NCBI GenBank assembly: GCA_003724185.1
Contig: RHGM01000002.1
Coordinates: forward strand, 1 to 64,000
Source of the DNA: Porphyrobacter sp. IPPAS B-1204
Lineage (GTDB): Bacteria; Pseudomonadota; Alphaproteobacteria; Sphingomonadales; Sphingomonadaceae
Direction of reading: 5' to 3'
Length of the DNA stretch: 64,000 nt
Shown here: piece by piece, positions 52,299-61,896 of the stretch
Layout of the letters: the number at the start of each line of letters is the position of its first letter
Numbering within the stretch: position 1 is the first letter of the stretch
Notes under the pieces: generated by a model
What the model saw: only the letters and a program-made list of their open reading frames with translations
What the model was told of the DNA's origin: nothing
Databases searched by the model: none
Position numbers and translations under genes: made by a program

Positions 52299-54524
52299 TC
52301 ACTCCCGGCCCGGCGCGCCGGTGGCGCGGCTTACATTGGCCTCGATTGTGGGCTGGGCAGACTTGTCGTCGGCAGCAAACAGCGCTTCCACAGCAGCCTT
52401 GGTGGCTGCCACGCGCTGCTCTGCGAGCGTCCAGTCCTCGGCATTGAAAGCCTGGTAATTGATCCGGATGATCGGGTGCCTGGCCCCCTCGGACCGCAAG
52501 GACGCAAGCTTTCGCGCGAATTCCGGAGTTGGCGTTGCCGATCCTTGGAGGAAGGCTCTCGTATCCACATCGAGCCCGATTGCGGCGGCGCGCTGTACCC
52601 CGAAGTTGAGTTCGCTGATCTTGCCGCGGGTCAGACGGATCGATTGCGGGTTGTCCGATGTCGGCCAATAGCCCTTCGCTATGGTGCGCAGGTCAAGCTT
52701 AAGAACATAGTTCGAGCCGATCTGCGCGTCAGGCACGGCGGCGCAAGCAATGTGGTAGCGGCCAAATTCATCAGTGGTGATCAGTTCGCCGTTGACTGTC
52801 GCCAGTCGCGCGCCTGGGATGCCCGGCTCGCCCTGGTCCTGATAGCCGTTGCCATTCCGGTCATCGAAGACCTTGCCAATGACTTCCGAGCAATCGAAGA
52901 CGGCGCTGGGCACAATGGAAACCACGGCTTGGCCGCGGTTGGAGATTTCCGAACCATTGTTACCATTTCTGGCGAGACCATTGTTGATCCGGTCACCAAT
53001 GGTGACGCCTGCGCCGACGACCATTGTCAGCTGGTACGTGACAGACGCGTTTGCCGGGATAACCTGGCGTGTCCAGCGCAGTTCGCGATCGTTGATGACT
53101 GGCTCCGCCGGAGTTCCATCAATCAACGCGGTTCCGGTGACATACTTGAAGCCCGGCGGAAGAATATCGACCACGTCCACCCCTGCGCGCTGCACGCCTT
53201 CGGGATTGCGCACCGTGATGGTGTAGGGGACAAGATCGCCCACGCCTGCGGTTCGCCTTGTGCTGGTCTTTGAGACAATCAGCGCGTCGCGCGCTGTGAA
53301 GGGATCGATCGGGATATGATTGAAGATTACATCGGGATCGCCCTGCGCGAGCCGGAATGATTGGTACCAGCGCACCAGCTCGCCGTTTGCGGGGGCTGTT
53401 GCGCTGCTGCCGATCAGCACCGGGGCGGTAAGGCCAGTTGGATCAAAGGCGCCAATTTCTGCCGGAAGCACCGTGGAGGGTGCAGAATAGTTGGGCGGAG
53501 GAGTAATCGCGATGGTGTAAACGGTCTCGCCCGCCGGACATTGCGGCGAGGCGCCAGGAATGAGGTCGAAGCGATAATTGCCTCTGGTATCAGTCGTCTG
53601 GTTCTGCTGGCTCGGCGCCAGGAAGCAGGTCGCAGGCAAGGCGACCCCATTGGCACCCAGCAGCGACACCACCACATTGCTGACAGGCGCGCGCGTCACC
53701 GAATCATAGACAACGCCGGAAGGGTCGATGGGAAGATTCTGATCGGAAATGAGAGCGTTTTCAGGCAGCGAAACGCCCGAAATCACACGGTAGACAACCC
53801 CATTGTCGGGGTTGGTGAAGCGGATGGAGTACCCGGCGCCGCTGAGCAAACCATCAATCTGGTAATTGCCTTGGGCATCCGATCGGGCAGTCGCAACGAC
53901 TTCGCCGTCGAGGATGACCTCGATAATCCAGCCTTCGCGCCGTGTTTCGCCTGTGTCCAGCTGTCGGTTGACATTGCCGTCCTCATAAACCGTACCGGCG
54001 ACCGATCCCAGCGCCGGCTCCACCACGATCGTCGCAATTGCGGTGGCACAGTTCGTTGGATTTGCGATTTCGCAGATCTGGTAGGTGATGGTGTAGGTGC
54101 CTGCTGGCACCCCGCGGGCCACGCTGATTAGTCCGGTGGCAATATCGAGAGTAACGCCTGGATTGCTCGCTGGCGTCACCACCGAAATCGTCACATTTGC
54201 GATCGTCGCCCCGATCGCGTTGACGCTGTCATTGGCAAGAACGTCGAGGATATTGTTCCCTCCGTTCGCGCTATTGACGGGCCCTGCCAGGTCGGCATTG
54301 GCTGCCAGCACTGCCAGGACCGCGTCGCTGTCGACCGCCTGATTATTGGTCACGTTTGCCTCGAAAGTGGCAGCGCCGACCGCCACCCGAGCCGTGTTCA
54401 CCGCGACTTGGCCGAACACGGCAGCCGGGCAAGCCACGATCAGGATCGGGGCCGCCGTGGAGAGCAGGCGACCCAGTCGCCCGCTCTGCCATCGAGAGCC
54501 ATTTTTGGAGGCCGGCATAATCAT
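52299..54524 (-). CDS. Surface protein with Ig-like, SdrD-B-like and DUF11 domains, OmpA-like end
   Basis: The 741-aa precursor has a signal peptide (…ACPAAVFGQ). In order: a cadherin/Ig-like repeat shared with the two upstream gene products ('GVPAGTYTITYQICEIANPTNCATA'), SdrD-B-like modules ('GTVYEDGNVNRQLDTGETRREG', 'GKVFDDRNGNGYQDQGEPGIPGAR'), a DUF11 domain ('KTSTRRTAGVGDLVPYTITVRN…VDILPPGFKYVTG') and a C-terminal segment ('RKLASLRSEGARHPIIRINYQAF') resembling a degenerate OmpA-type domain. These domains typify adhesin and surface proteins. It starts two bases after the preceding stop. Confidence 0.8.
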   Translation of the reverse strand: MIMPASKNGSRWQSGRLGRLLSTAAPILIVACPAAVFGQVAVNTARVAVGAATFEANVTNNQAVDSDAVLAVLAANADLAGPVNSANGGNNILDVLANDSVNAIGATIANVTISVVTPASNPGVTLDIATGLISVARGVPAGTYTITYQICEIANPTNCATAIATIVVEPALGSVAGTVYEDGNVNRQLDTGETRREGWIIEVILDGEVVATARSDAQGNYQIDGLLSGAGYSIRFTNPDNGVVYRVISGVSLPENALISDQNLPIDPSGVVYDSVTRAPVSNVVVSLLGANGVALPATCFLAPSQQNQTTDTRGNYRFDLIPGASPQCPAGETVYTIAITPPPNYSAPSTVLPAEIGAFDPTGLTAPVLIGSSATAPANGELVRWYQSFRLAQGDPDVIFNHIPIDPFTARDALIVSKTSTRRTAGVGDLVPYTITVRNPEGVQRAGVDVVDILPPGFKYVTGTALIDGTPAEPVINDRELRWTRQVIPANASVTYQLTMVVGAGVTIGDRINNGLARNGNNGSEISNRGQAVVSIVPSAVFDCSEVIGKVFDDRNGNGYQDQGEPGIPGARLATVNGELITTDEFGRYHIACAAVPDAQIGSNYVLKLDLRTIAKGYWPTSDNPQSIRLTRGKISELNFGVQRAAAIGLDVDTRAFLQGSATPTPEFARKLASLRSEGARHPIIRINYQAFNAEDWTLAEQRVAATKAAVEALFAADDKSAQPTIEANVSRATGAPGRE

Positions 54525-54526
54525 GT

Positions 54527-55645
54527 TTAGTTGACCTGACAGGTGTAGGTGATGGTGACCGACTGACCGTTGCCCAGCGTACCGAGAACGACCCCTGCGC
54601 CGGTCAGGTCGCTGAAGGTGAAGGCGCCGACTGGTGCGCCCGGACCAGCAATGGTGAGTGCATTGCCAGCAGGGCAGGTCAGGCCAGCCCCGGGGGTGTC
54701 GGTCACAACCGCACCGGTCGCGGAGTCCGGTCCGTTGTTGGTGACGGTTAGCGTATAGGTCGTCGTGCTTCCAGAAAGGACGCTCGTGGTGCCGTTGCTC
54801 TTGGTGATGACCAGATCGACCGACGGGTTGACCGTGACTGTTGCGGTGTTGGTTGCGCAGTTGGTCGGGTTGAGCTGTTCGCAGATCTGGTAGGTGATGG
54901 TGTAGGTGCCGGCCGGGGTTCCAGCAGGGACCGAGACCAGGCCGGTGCCCGGATCAAGGGTTGGGACCGGTGCGCCCGGGGCTGCCGGGTTGGCCGGCGT
55001 GGTCACCGTGAGGGTGACCTCGTTCAGCGTGACCGGGTTGCCGTTGAGGGTATCGCCGTCGAGCACGTTGAGGACATTGGGGCCACCATCAGCACCGTTG
55101 ACGCCTGCGACAGTGTCGGGGTCAGCCGTGATCTGTGCAGCCTCCACGGTAACCGTGATGGTTGCGGTCTGGCAGTTGGTCGGGTTGAGCGCTTCGCAGA
55201 TCTGGTAATCGAAGCTGTAGGTACCGGCCGGGGTGCCGGGGGCCACATCGACATTGCCATTGGCCGTGTTGAAGGTGAGGCCTGCAGGCACCGAGGAGCC
55301 GGGTGCAACCGACAGGATGGCATTGGACGGCGATGCCGCAACACCATTGATGGTGTCCGATGCAAAGGCATTGACCACACCGGTCCCGCCATCAGCGCCG
55401 TTGATGCCCGTCGCGCTGTCGTCAGAGGCAAGGATTACAGCGAGGATGATGTCGGTATCGGTCGCTTCGTTGTTGGAAGGATCAATCTCGAATGTGTTGG
55501 CTGGAACTGTCACGCGGGCCGTGTTGACGGCATTCTGCGCCGCCACGACGCCAGGAAATGCCAGAGCAAGAACAGAACCCGTTGTGCTCAAGAGGAGAGC
55601 AAGCGATTTGCGCCGGTTGGAGCGCGTGCTCTGATTGATTTTCAT
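54527..55645 (-). CDS. DUF11-domain surface protein
   Basis: The 372-aa precursor has a signal peptide ('LALAFPGVVAAQ'). It has two ~100-aa Ig-like repeats containing 'GVNGADGGPNVLNVLDGDTLNG' and 'PAGTPAGTYTITYQICEQLNPTNCAT', then a C-terminal DUF11 domain ('VDLVITKSNGTTSVLSGSTTTYTLTVTNNGPDSATGAVVTD'). The order matches the C-terminal half of the upstream gene product, so the pair arose by duplication. Two bases separate it from the upstream gene's stop. Likely exported and surface-exposed. Confidence 0.82.
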   Translation of the reverse strand: MKINQSTRSNRRKSLALLLSTTGSVLALAFPGVVAAQNAVNTARVTVPANTFEIDPSNNEATDTDIILAVILASDDSATGINGADGGTGVVNAFASDTINGVAASPSNAILSVAPGSSVPAGLTFNTANGNVDVAPGTPAGTYSFDYQICEALNPTNCQTATITVTVEAAQITADPDTVAGVNGADGGPNVLNVLDGDTLNGNPVTLNEVTLTVTTPANPAAPGAPVPTLDPGTGLVSVPAGTPAGTYTITYQICEQLNPTNCATNTATVTVNPSVDLVITKSNGTTSVLSGSTTTYTLTVTNNGPDSATGAVVTDTPGAGLTCPAGNALTIAGPGAPVGAFTFSDLTGAGVVLGTLGNGQSVTITYTCQVN

Positions 55646-55647
55646 GA

Positions 55648-57252
55648 TTAAAGTACCTCACAAGAATAGGATAGGTTTGCAGATTGGCCGTTCGCCAGCG
55701 TACCGAGGGCAATGCCGGGGCCAGTCAGGTCAGAGATGGTGAAGGAGCCAGCAGGCACACCGCTGCCGGTGATCGAGACAGGACCGGTGCCGACGCAGTT
55801 CAGACCGGAAACGGGCTGATCCTGGACGAGCCCGCCGGTTACGGAGTCGGGTCCAGCATTTGATACAGTCAGGACGTAGGTCGTGGCTTGGCCCGAAACG
55901 ACCGTGTTGGAACCGTTCGATTTCGTAATGACAAGGTCGACGGAAGGATCGACCGTAACCGATACGGTTGCGACACGGCAAATACTCGGGTTAAGCGCAT
56001 CGCATATCTGATAGTCAAAGCTATAATTGCCCGCCGGGGTTCCGGCAATTACACCTACTACTCCAGTTGCGGGATCAAACAACAATTGCGTTGGAACGGA
56101 GGATCCGGGTGCCACACTTAGAATAGAATTCGAAGCTGTTGCTGAAACGCCATTAATCGTATCGTTGGCTAACACATTCAGCGCAGCAGGATTACCAAGA
56201 ACACCGTTGACCCCAATCGCACTATCAGAGATAGCTACTGGAGGGACATCATCATCGACAATCGTGTGAACGGCGGTGGTGTTAGCCGTTCCGCCGCATG
56301 TTGTGGTCGACGCGATAGCGAAGTTTGCAGGGTCCGGTGTAATCTGCAGCTCAATGGTTTCGGACGGTTCAATCAGCCCATCTTGGATGATGACGAGACC
56401 AAGTGGTATCCGCACCGATTGGTAGTCCCCCGCAGGAATGGTCACCGTAAAACTGGTCGTCCCGCTGGGTGTGGTATAGTCGGACCCCAGTGCTGCGGTG
56501 CCACCGATGACGTTGACGGTCACGTTGACGCTGGATGCGAAATTCCCGGTTACGCGCAAAGCCGTCACGTTCGGACTGGCCGCGCCTTCGTTGTCTGAGG
56601 TCGCCGCTGGATCGAATTCGATGTAAGCGCCAAGCCCGATCTGGATGTCGTCAAGGAAGTTGCCGACTGACCCGGGGTCTGTGGTGATGAACTGCACGCG
56701 CTGCACGCCCGATGGGCCGGTGTATGTCACGCCTGTTGTGTTACTGCGGAGGGCCCAGGCGGTTGTATTGCTTGTCGTAGACGTTTGCAGTGTCTGGATG
56801 GCGACGCCCGAGCTGTTGGCGATCTGAAACACGGCAGTTTGCGTGGCCGCCCCACCCGCGCGGGCACGGTGGGCAAAGCGCCAACGGATGGTTTCGCCGT
56901 TGACCAGACAGATATTCTGATAGAGCGCGCCAGGCCGGTTGGCGTTCATCTCGGCGAAAACGTTGCCGCTGGCTGCAGGCACCCCGTTAAAATTGCTGTC
57001 CCAAAGCTCAATTTCGCCGGTCGTGCTCTCCCAGCCCGGAACAGCCGTATTCGGCAAAACTTCAAAGGTCGGCGCACCGGAGCCACCGGGGTCGTTCTGT
57101 TCGAACCCGGTGTTGTTCATCGAGCGAGCCACCTGCGCATGGGCCGGCGAGACCGAAGCCAGAACATTCAAAGCCGCCGCAATCGGAAGAAGGCTTTGAA
57201 CACATGATCTGGTGAAGGGGAAAGACGCTGCCGGAGGATACGTTTCCGCCAT
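55648..57252 (-). CDS. Surface protein with Calx-beta-like and DUF11 domains, first of operon
   Basis: From ATG 57252 the 534-aa precursor has an extended signal peptide (…SVSPAHAQ). The N-terminal domain ('NNTGFEQNDPGG…VPGWESTTGEIELWDSNFNGV') resembles lectin-like or DUF642-like modules. A Calx-beta-like segment follows ('AASPNVTALRVTGNFASSVNVTVNVIGGTAALGSDYTTPSGTTSF…VDDDVPP'), then the shared Ig-like repeat and a DUF11 domain ('VDLVITKSNGSNTVVSGQATTYVLTVSNAGPDS'). An in-frame ATG at 57378 would add 42 residues ahead of the signal and is less likely. Confidence 0.78.
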   Translation of the reverse strand: MAETYPPAASFPFTRSCVQSLLPIAAALNVLASVSPAHAQVARSMNNTGFEQNDPGGSGAPTFEVLPNTAVPGWESTTGEIELWDSNFNGVPAASGNVFAEMNANRPGALYQNICLVNGETIRWRFAHRARAGGAATQTAVFQIANSSGVAIQTLQTSTTSNTTAWALRSNTTGVTYTGPSGVQRVQFITTDPGSVGNFLDDIQIGLGAYIEFDPAATSDNEGAASPNVTALRVTGNFASSVNVTVNVIGGTAALGSDYTTPSGTTSFTVTIPAGDYQSVRIPLGLVIIQDGLIEPSETIELQITPDPANFAIASTTTCGGTANTTAVHTIVDDDVPPVAISDSAIGVNGVLGNPAALNVLANDTINGVSATASNSILSVAPGSSVPTQLLFDPATGVVGVIAGTPAGNYSFDYQICDALNPSICRVATVSVTVDPSVDLVITKSNGSNTVVSGQATTYVLTVSNAGPDSVTGGLVQDQPVSGLNCVGTGPVSITGSGVPAGSFTISDLTGPGIALGTLANGQSANLSYSCEVL

Positions 57253-57819
57253 CGATTCATTGTGCAAATTCTGCGCAAAAGGCTCGACCGCATTTTTATT
57301 TATTTGGGACTGCAATGCAAAATTGGCGCTTAAATAGCGCCGATTTGACTTCTGCTTTAAAAGATATTTGAAACGCATTTGCTGATCTCGTCCGCCTTTT
57401 TGACGAGATGCATGTGCGCCGCGAATCGTAAACGCGGTGTGGATGATTTGTAAACTTCTGTAACGATTTTGCGCGGCCTTTATGGCCTGCTTCATTGTGC
57501 ATCAGGATTTACGTGCTGAAAGCGACCCGTAGTGGCCATATCCCTCACGTTCGACATGCCGTCTCGCGAACTTAACCGCGCGTCGCGAAGAAAAAACGGG
57601 CACCCCTCGGCGCTGGCCTTTTGCCTGGGCAGCAAATTGGGGCTGTGGGTGTACTGCTCCCTGTCCCCTTCCTGATCAGCAACCGCGATCGACGCTAGCC
57701 GTCTGCGCGGCTATTGGCATAGCCATCGCCGTCCCGGCTCGTGCTGGCGTTAATCGAACCCAACATGTAGTTCGGAGCGCTTTACCCGACCTGCTTTCGT
57801 TGGATCACATGCACTCGAC
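57253..57819. other. Promoter region of the adhesin operon; otherwise gene-free
   Basis: The first ~250 bases upstream of 57252 remain open on the minus strand and are AT-rich, consistent with a long leader and promoter. I could not find a gene in the remainder up to the winged-helix regulator. Confidence 0.35.
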
Positions 57820-58173
57820 TCAACGGTGTTGTGCGCTAAATATGTTGTCTAGCGCTTCGAAAACTCCAGGTGCCAAGTGCAAATAAGTTACGTGTTGATC
57901 CGCTTCACGCCGGGATCGGACGATACATCCTTGTTCTTCCAGATATCGCACACAGCGGAGCGACGTTGTCTGTGACATGTTTGATGCCAGCCCAATGGCG
58001 GAGGCTTTGACGCGTCGCTTTTGGGACTCGGCCTCATAAAGCTCAATCAGCAATGAGATTTCGGGCCTTAAGCTGCAAACTTGGCCGGTTACGGAAGCGA
58101 TTGCTGCATCTATCTCTTTGAACGTCTCAAGGACGCTCTTTCGAGCGGGCATCAATGACAATGATTGCTCCAA
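57820..58173 (-). CDS. Winged-helix (MarR-like) regulator
   Basis: The 117-aa protein has a compact winged-helix core: 'RPEISLLIELYEAESQKRRVKASAIGLASNMSQTTSLRCVRYLEEQGCIVRSRREADQHVTYLHLAPG'. The recognition helix 'SQTTSLRCVRYLEEQG' and the basic wing are clear. It is close to MarR/DUF-type small regulators. It is divergent from the LuxR gene across 184 bases, so the two probably share a control region. Confidence 0.75.
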   Translation of the reverse strand: MEQSLSLMPARKSVLETFKEIDAAIASVTGQVCSLRPEISLLIELYEAESQKRRVKASAIGLASNMSQTTSLRCVRYLEEQGCIVRSRREADQHVTYLHLAPGVFEALDNIFSAQHR

Positions 58174-58357
58174 ACCAAGCCCTCAATCCAGATGGGTCTT
58201 ACACTTAGTATAAACCTTACACACAAACACTTATGCCATGTTCAAGAGATAATTCATGTCCCGTAGGCTCGTGACGTCTCTGACCTTGAAGAAGCACTCT
58301 GAGAGTGGTCTGATGCATCGAGGATACTTGGCCTGTGAAAGAGTGGGAGGAGCTTGA

Positions 58358-59095
58358 ATGTCAGGCCTGGAGCAGAATAACGTGAATGCGGATTTCCAAT
58401 CAAAGCGCGAAGGGCCAATCAGGCTTACACGAAGGCTATTGAAAACAGCCAGGTCTCTCGGTGTTGTCTCTATCACATACTATTATTCGCAACTGTTTAG
58501 GTCACCAAACCCGGTGAACTTATACCTTCATTTTGAGACCGGACAGAATTTTTCCCGATACGATCTTTTGGATGATCAGAAGCAGGCGTTGAGCCGGTGC
58601 CATGATTATATCATCGAAAGTGGCAAGACTGTCATTCTTTCGGCCACACTGCCGTTCTTTAGTTCAGTGGAGCCGACTTTAACCGAAGAAATCATGCGTG
58701 GAGCCAATGAACTTGGTGTATACGATCAGTATATGGTCCCAGTTTATGGGCCATTTAAAATAAATGGCGTGATTTCGTTTGGCTTCGCAGAGGCAATTTC
58801 TACCAAAAATTACGAATGTTTTCGAAAAATGGAAGATCTCGCAGTGACGCATCACTATCATATGGTGCAGCACTTTGGCGGAAAGCGATCCGATACAGAT
58901 CTATCGCGGCGAGAAAATGAAGTCCTGACTTGGATCGCACGAGGAAAATCGAGCAGTGCTATCGCCACCATTTTGGGGGTTAGCGTGTCATCAGTCGATA
59001 CTTACACCAGGCGGATCTTCGAGAAAATGGGGGTAAACGATAGAGTCTCAGCTGTGGTCAACGGGATCGTTGAAGGCTTAATCAAGCCGAGCTGA
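58358..59095 (+). CDS. LuxR-family regulator with autoinducer-binding-like domain (solo)
   Basis: The 245-aa protein has an N-terminal ligand-binding segment ('YDQYMVPVYGPFKINGVISFGFAE' matches the end of the autoinducer-binding domain). Its C-terminal HTH is 'DLSRRENEVLTWIARGKSSSAIATILGVSVSSVDTYTRRIFEKMGVNDR'. The D-P pair and first Trp that usually contact acyl-homoserine lactones are not seen in their expected place ('NFSRYDLLDDQKQAL'), so the ligand may differ. No LuxI-type synthase is in the window. GGAGG (58348-58352) lies just before the ATG. Confidence 0.87.
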   Translation: MSGLEQNNVNADFQSKREGPIRLTRRLLKTARSLGVVSITYYYSQLFRSPNPVNLYLHFETGQNFSRYDLLDDQKQALSRCHDYIIESGKTVILSATLPFFSSVEPTLTEEIMRGANELGVYDQYMVPVYGPFKINGVISFGFAEAISTKNYECFRKMEDLAVTHHYHMVQHFGGKRSDTDLSRRENEVLTWIARGKSSSAIATILGVSVSSVDTYTRRIFEKMGVNDRVSAVVNGIVEGLIKPS

Positions 59096-59305
59096 TCAAG
59101 CAGAAACTCCGTTCAAGGTGAAGAGCGATTTTTCCGAAGAGGCGCCCACAGATGCCATCGATGCCAAACCGGTCCTAAGTAACTGGGATATGCGATGAAA
59201 GGATCGGCCCGCTACGGGGATCTGCCTAGGTCGTGGAAGTCGCCTTGAAACCCCAGAGCGCGCATACACCCGACAGACTATGGTAGCGTTTGAGCAAGCC
59301 GCATC

Positions 59306-60573
59306 ATGCTAAAAAACATTGAGATTGAAGAACTTGAGCTCGGCATGTTCGTGCACAAGATGGACGGGAGCTGGTTCGACCACCCATTCTGGAAGTCCAA
59401 TTTTCTCATCGAGGATGAGAAGCGACTGCAGACTATCAAAACGAGCAAATTGCGCGGCGTCGTGATTGACACGTCCAAGGGGAAGGACGTTAACGTACCT
59501 GCATCGTCGGCACGCCCGGCGACCGTTTCGGCGGTCTCGCCCGCCAGTGTGCGGATCCGCACGATCAGCAATCGCGGCAAGCGAGAGGCGGTATCGTCGA
59601 TGCCGACGACGCTGGAGAAGGAGCTGAGCGCCGCAGAGGCCATTGCCACCAAAGCCAGGGCTAGTCTGCACAAGACTTTTATCGCTGCCCGCCTTGGGAA
59701 AGCCTTAAATGTGAGAATAGTGGAGCCCGTGGTCAGTGATATCCTGGCTTCGGTCAAGCGCAATCCTCACGCCTTCAGTAGCCTGATGCGTTGCAAGCTG
59801 AAGAACGAGCTTATGTTCCGCCATGCGCTGTCAGTGAGCGCATTGATGGTTTCCCTTGCCCGCAAGATGAAATTACCCGCGCAAGATGTGCTTGATTGCG
59901 GCCTTGCTGGCTTGTTGCTGGACGTTGGCGTCAACTATCTTCCGCAGACACTCGATCCGCCCGGCGACGACTTCAGGAACATCGAACCCGAGATCTGGCA
60001 GCAGCACGTCATTCTGGGCTACCGCGCATTGGCCAATGATTGCGACCTTCCCCAGGCTGTGCTTGATGCCGTGCTTCAGCATCACGAGCGGATGGACGGC
60101 AGCGGTTTTCCCAAAGCGCTCGAAGGGTATCGGATCTCGACAATCGCCCGAATGGCGGCGATTTGCGACACCTTCGATTTTCTGCTTTCCCAGACCAACA
60201 AAGCTGCAGCGCTGGATCCGGCGGCGCGCGCGTCCAGCAAATGAAGACTATGAGCGGTGCCTTCGACGAAGACATCCTGCGTCAGTTTATCGAATCTGTC
60301 GGCTTATACCCGGTGGGCTCTTTCGTGAGGCTCCGTAGCGAAAAGCTAGCAATGGTCATCGACGAGGATCACAAGGATCACACGAGGCCGGTTGTCCAGG
60401 CGTTCTATTCCTTAGTAACAGGCGAACAAATCAAGCCGCAGCGAATTGCGCTTGCGCGGATCGAGGAGCAAGATCATGTCGTCGATATCGCGGACCTGTC
60501 GGGGCTGGACCTTCCCGACAGCGCATTCCTGCGGGAGATGCTTTTTCTAAGCACTTACAAGAACGCAGAGTAA
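59306..60573 (+). pseudogene. HD-GYP protein (DUF3391 type), frameshifted and HD-degenerate
   Basis: The N-terminal ~90 residues ('EIEELELGMFVHKMDGSWFDHPFW…GVVIDTSKG') are a DUF3391 domain. The HD-GYP domain follows, with 'LKNELMFRHALSVSALMVSLARKM', 'HVILGY' and 'LQHHERMDGSGFPKALEGYRIS' (GFP instead of GYP). The canonical L-L-H-D-I-G-K reads 'GLLLDVGVN': the metal-binding His and the Lys are missing, so cyclic-di-GMP hydrolysis is unlikely. The frame ends at 60244, but the neighbouring frame continues 'VQQMKTMSGAFDEDILRQFIESVGLYPVGSFVRL' to 60573. Deleting one GC unit of the alternating tract at 60224-60232 restores a 421-aa protein. Confidence 0.8.
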
Positions 60574-60862
60574 GGCAGGCGGCAATAGTGCGCTGACCAT
60601 GGTAGCGAGCGCACCTGGATGCTGGTGCCGCGCGCCAATAGGTTGGCGGTTTACGACCCAGTTTGGGTGAATGGCGGCGCTGAGCCTCGATGCCCAAAGC
60701 GGCATGGCGACTGCGGCTTCGTTTCTACCAGGAACGGAAATTCTCCAAGCGACCCAGCGCGGACCTCTTCTCTCGCCATTCAAACGAGGGTAGTGGCACG
60801 GTATTTCAAGCTGTTCTGCAGTTTAAAGTGCGCTTCTTCGGAGCGCTGCACGTCAAGGTTGG

Positions 60863-61312
60863 TCAGACTGGGATTGCCGTCTCAAATTTCACTCTGCGAT
60901 AGACGACATGGGTGGTTGACCGCGAGATGGCAGCATTGGTCAGTATCCGCGCGTTGATCCAGTCATCATATCTGACCATGTCAGGGAAGTGGCCAATCAG
61001 GATGAAATCCTCGTCCCCCGTCACTGTGTAGCACTGGGTGATTTCCGGCGTTCGGGCGATTTCCTGCTTGAAGGCATCATAGGTCGCGCGGCTTTCCTTG
61101 GCGAAGCGGATCGCGGTGATGACCGTGATGCCCACCCGCGCAGGATCGATCAGGCTGACATCGGCGAGGATGTAGCCATCCTTGCGCAGCCGCGTCACCC
61201 GCCGGCGGGTGGCCGGTTCGGACAGGCCCACCGCTTCACCGAGATCAGCCATCGACTGGCGGTTGTCGCGTTGCAGCGCGGCGAGCAGTTTGCGGTCAAG
61301 ATCATCAAGCAT
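60863..61312 (-). CDS. Lrp/AsnC-family transcriptional regulator
   Basis: The 149-aa protein has the standard layout: an N-terminal HTH ('LDDLDRKLLAALQRDNRQSMADLGEAVGLSEPATRRRVTRLRKDGYI') and a C-terminal RAM ligand-binding domain ('EITQCYTVTGDEDFILIGHFPDMVRYDDWIN'). These respond to amino acids. I took ATG 61312 because the protein then has the family's usual length; upstream in-frame starts would add an unrelated basic extension. It is divergent from the MORN-like gene across about 110 bases. Confidence 0.9.
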   Translation of the reverse strand: MLDDLDRKLLAALQRDNRQSMADLGEAVGLSEPATRRRVTRLRKDGYILADVSLIDPARVGITVITAIRFAKESRATYDAFKQEIARTPEITQCYTVTGDEDFILIGHFPDMVRYDDWINARILTNAAISRSTTHVVYRRVKFETAIPV

Positions 61313-61422
61313 GGCAAAGGGTAACGCTTTTCGTCGTAAATGCACCAGAACTTGATCGAAGCTGAACATATGACGCCTGATTTCGATCAGACGCCGCACG
61401 CAATCGCCGCTAGATTGCGGCC

Positions 61423-61893
61423 ATGAACCAATGCGCCATAATGATCGCCGCCGCGCTGCTGACGCTGTCCGGAACCGCCCTGGCTGCCGAGCCGTCCGCA
61501 GCCGTCGTGCCGCTGTCACAGCTGCAAAAGGAAGGCGATCTCCACCTGCTCAACGGCGCGCCCTTCACTGGCACCGTGATCGACACCTATCCTGATGGTG
61601 CCCGCAAGGCGCGGTTTCAGGTGTTGGACGGCAAAGCGGATGGCGCTTGGGCCGAATGGTATCCTGACGGTGCGATCCGGTTCTACAGCGAATGGCGCAC
61701 GGGCAAGGGCGAAGGGCAGTTTCTCTATTTTCACCCCAACGGCGAAATAAGCGAGCGCGTTACCTCCCGTGCCGACATTTGGGACGGCGTGGCCGAAGGC
61801 TGGCACCCGGACGGGCGCAAGGCATTCGAGCGGGTCTATCAGGCATGCACGGCGCTATCGGACCGGCGGTTTCCGGCCAGTGGAGAGGACTGA
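61423..61893 (+). CDS. Exported MORN-repeat-like (YwqK-type) protein
   Basis: The 156-aa precursor has a signal peptide ('LLTLSGTALAAEP'). Its body consists of MORN/YwqK-type repeats: 'DTYPDGARKARFQVLDGKADGAWAEWYPDGAIRFYSEW…GKGEGQFLYFHPNGEISERV…DGVAEGWHPDGRKAFE'. These Y-P-[DN]-G hairpins form a beta-sheet used for binding proteins or membranes. Its stop is three bases before the start of the next gene, so they are co-transcribed. Confidence 0.78.
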   Translation: MNQCAIMIAAALLTLSGTALAAEPSAAVVPLSQLQKEGDLHLLNGAPFTGTVIDTYPDGARKARFQVLDGKADGAWAEWYPDGAIRFYSEWRTGKGEGQFLYFHPNGEISERVTSRADIWDGVAEGWHPDGRKAFERVYQACTALSDRRFPASGED

Positions 61894-61896
61894 GAC

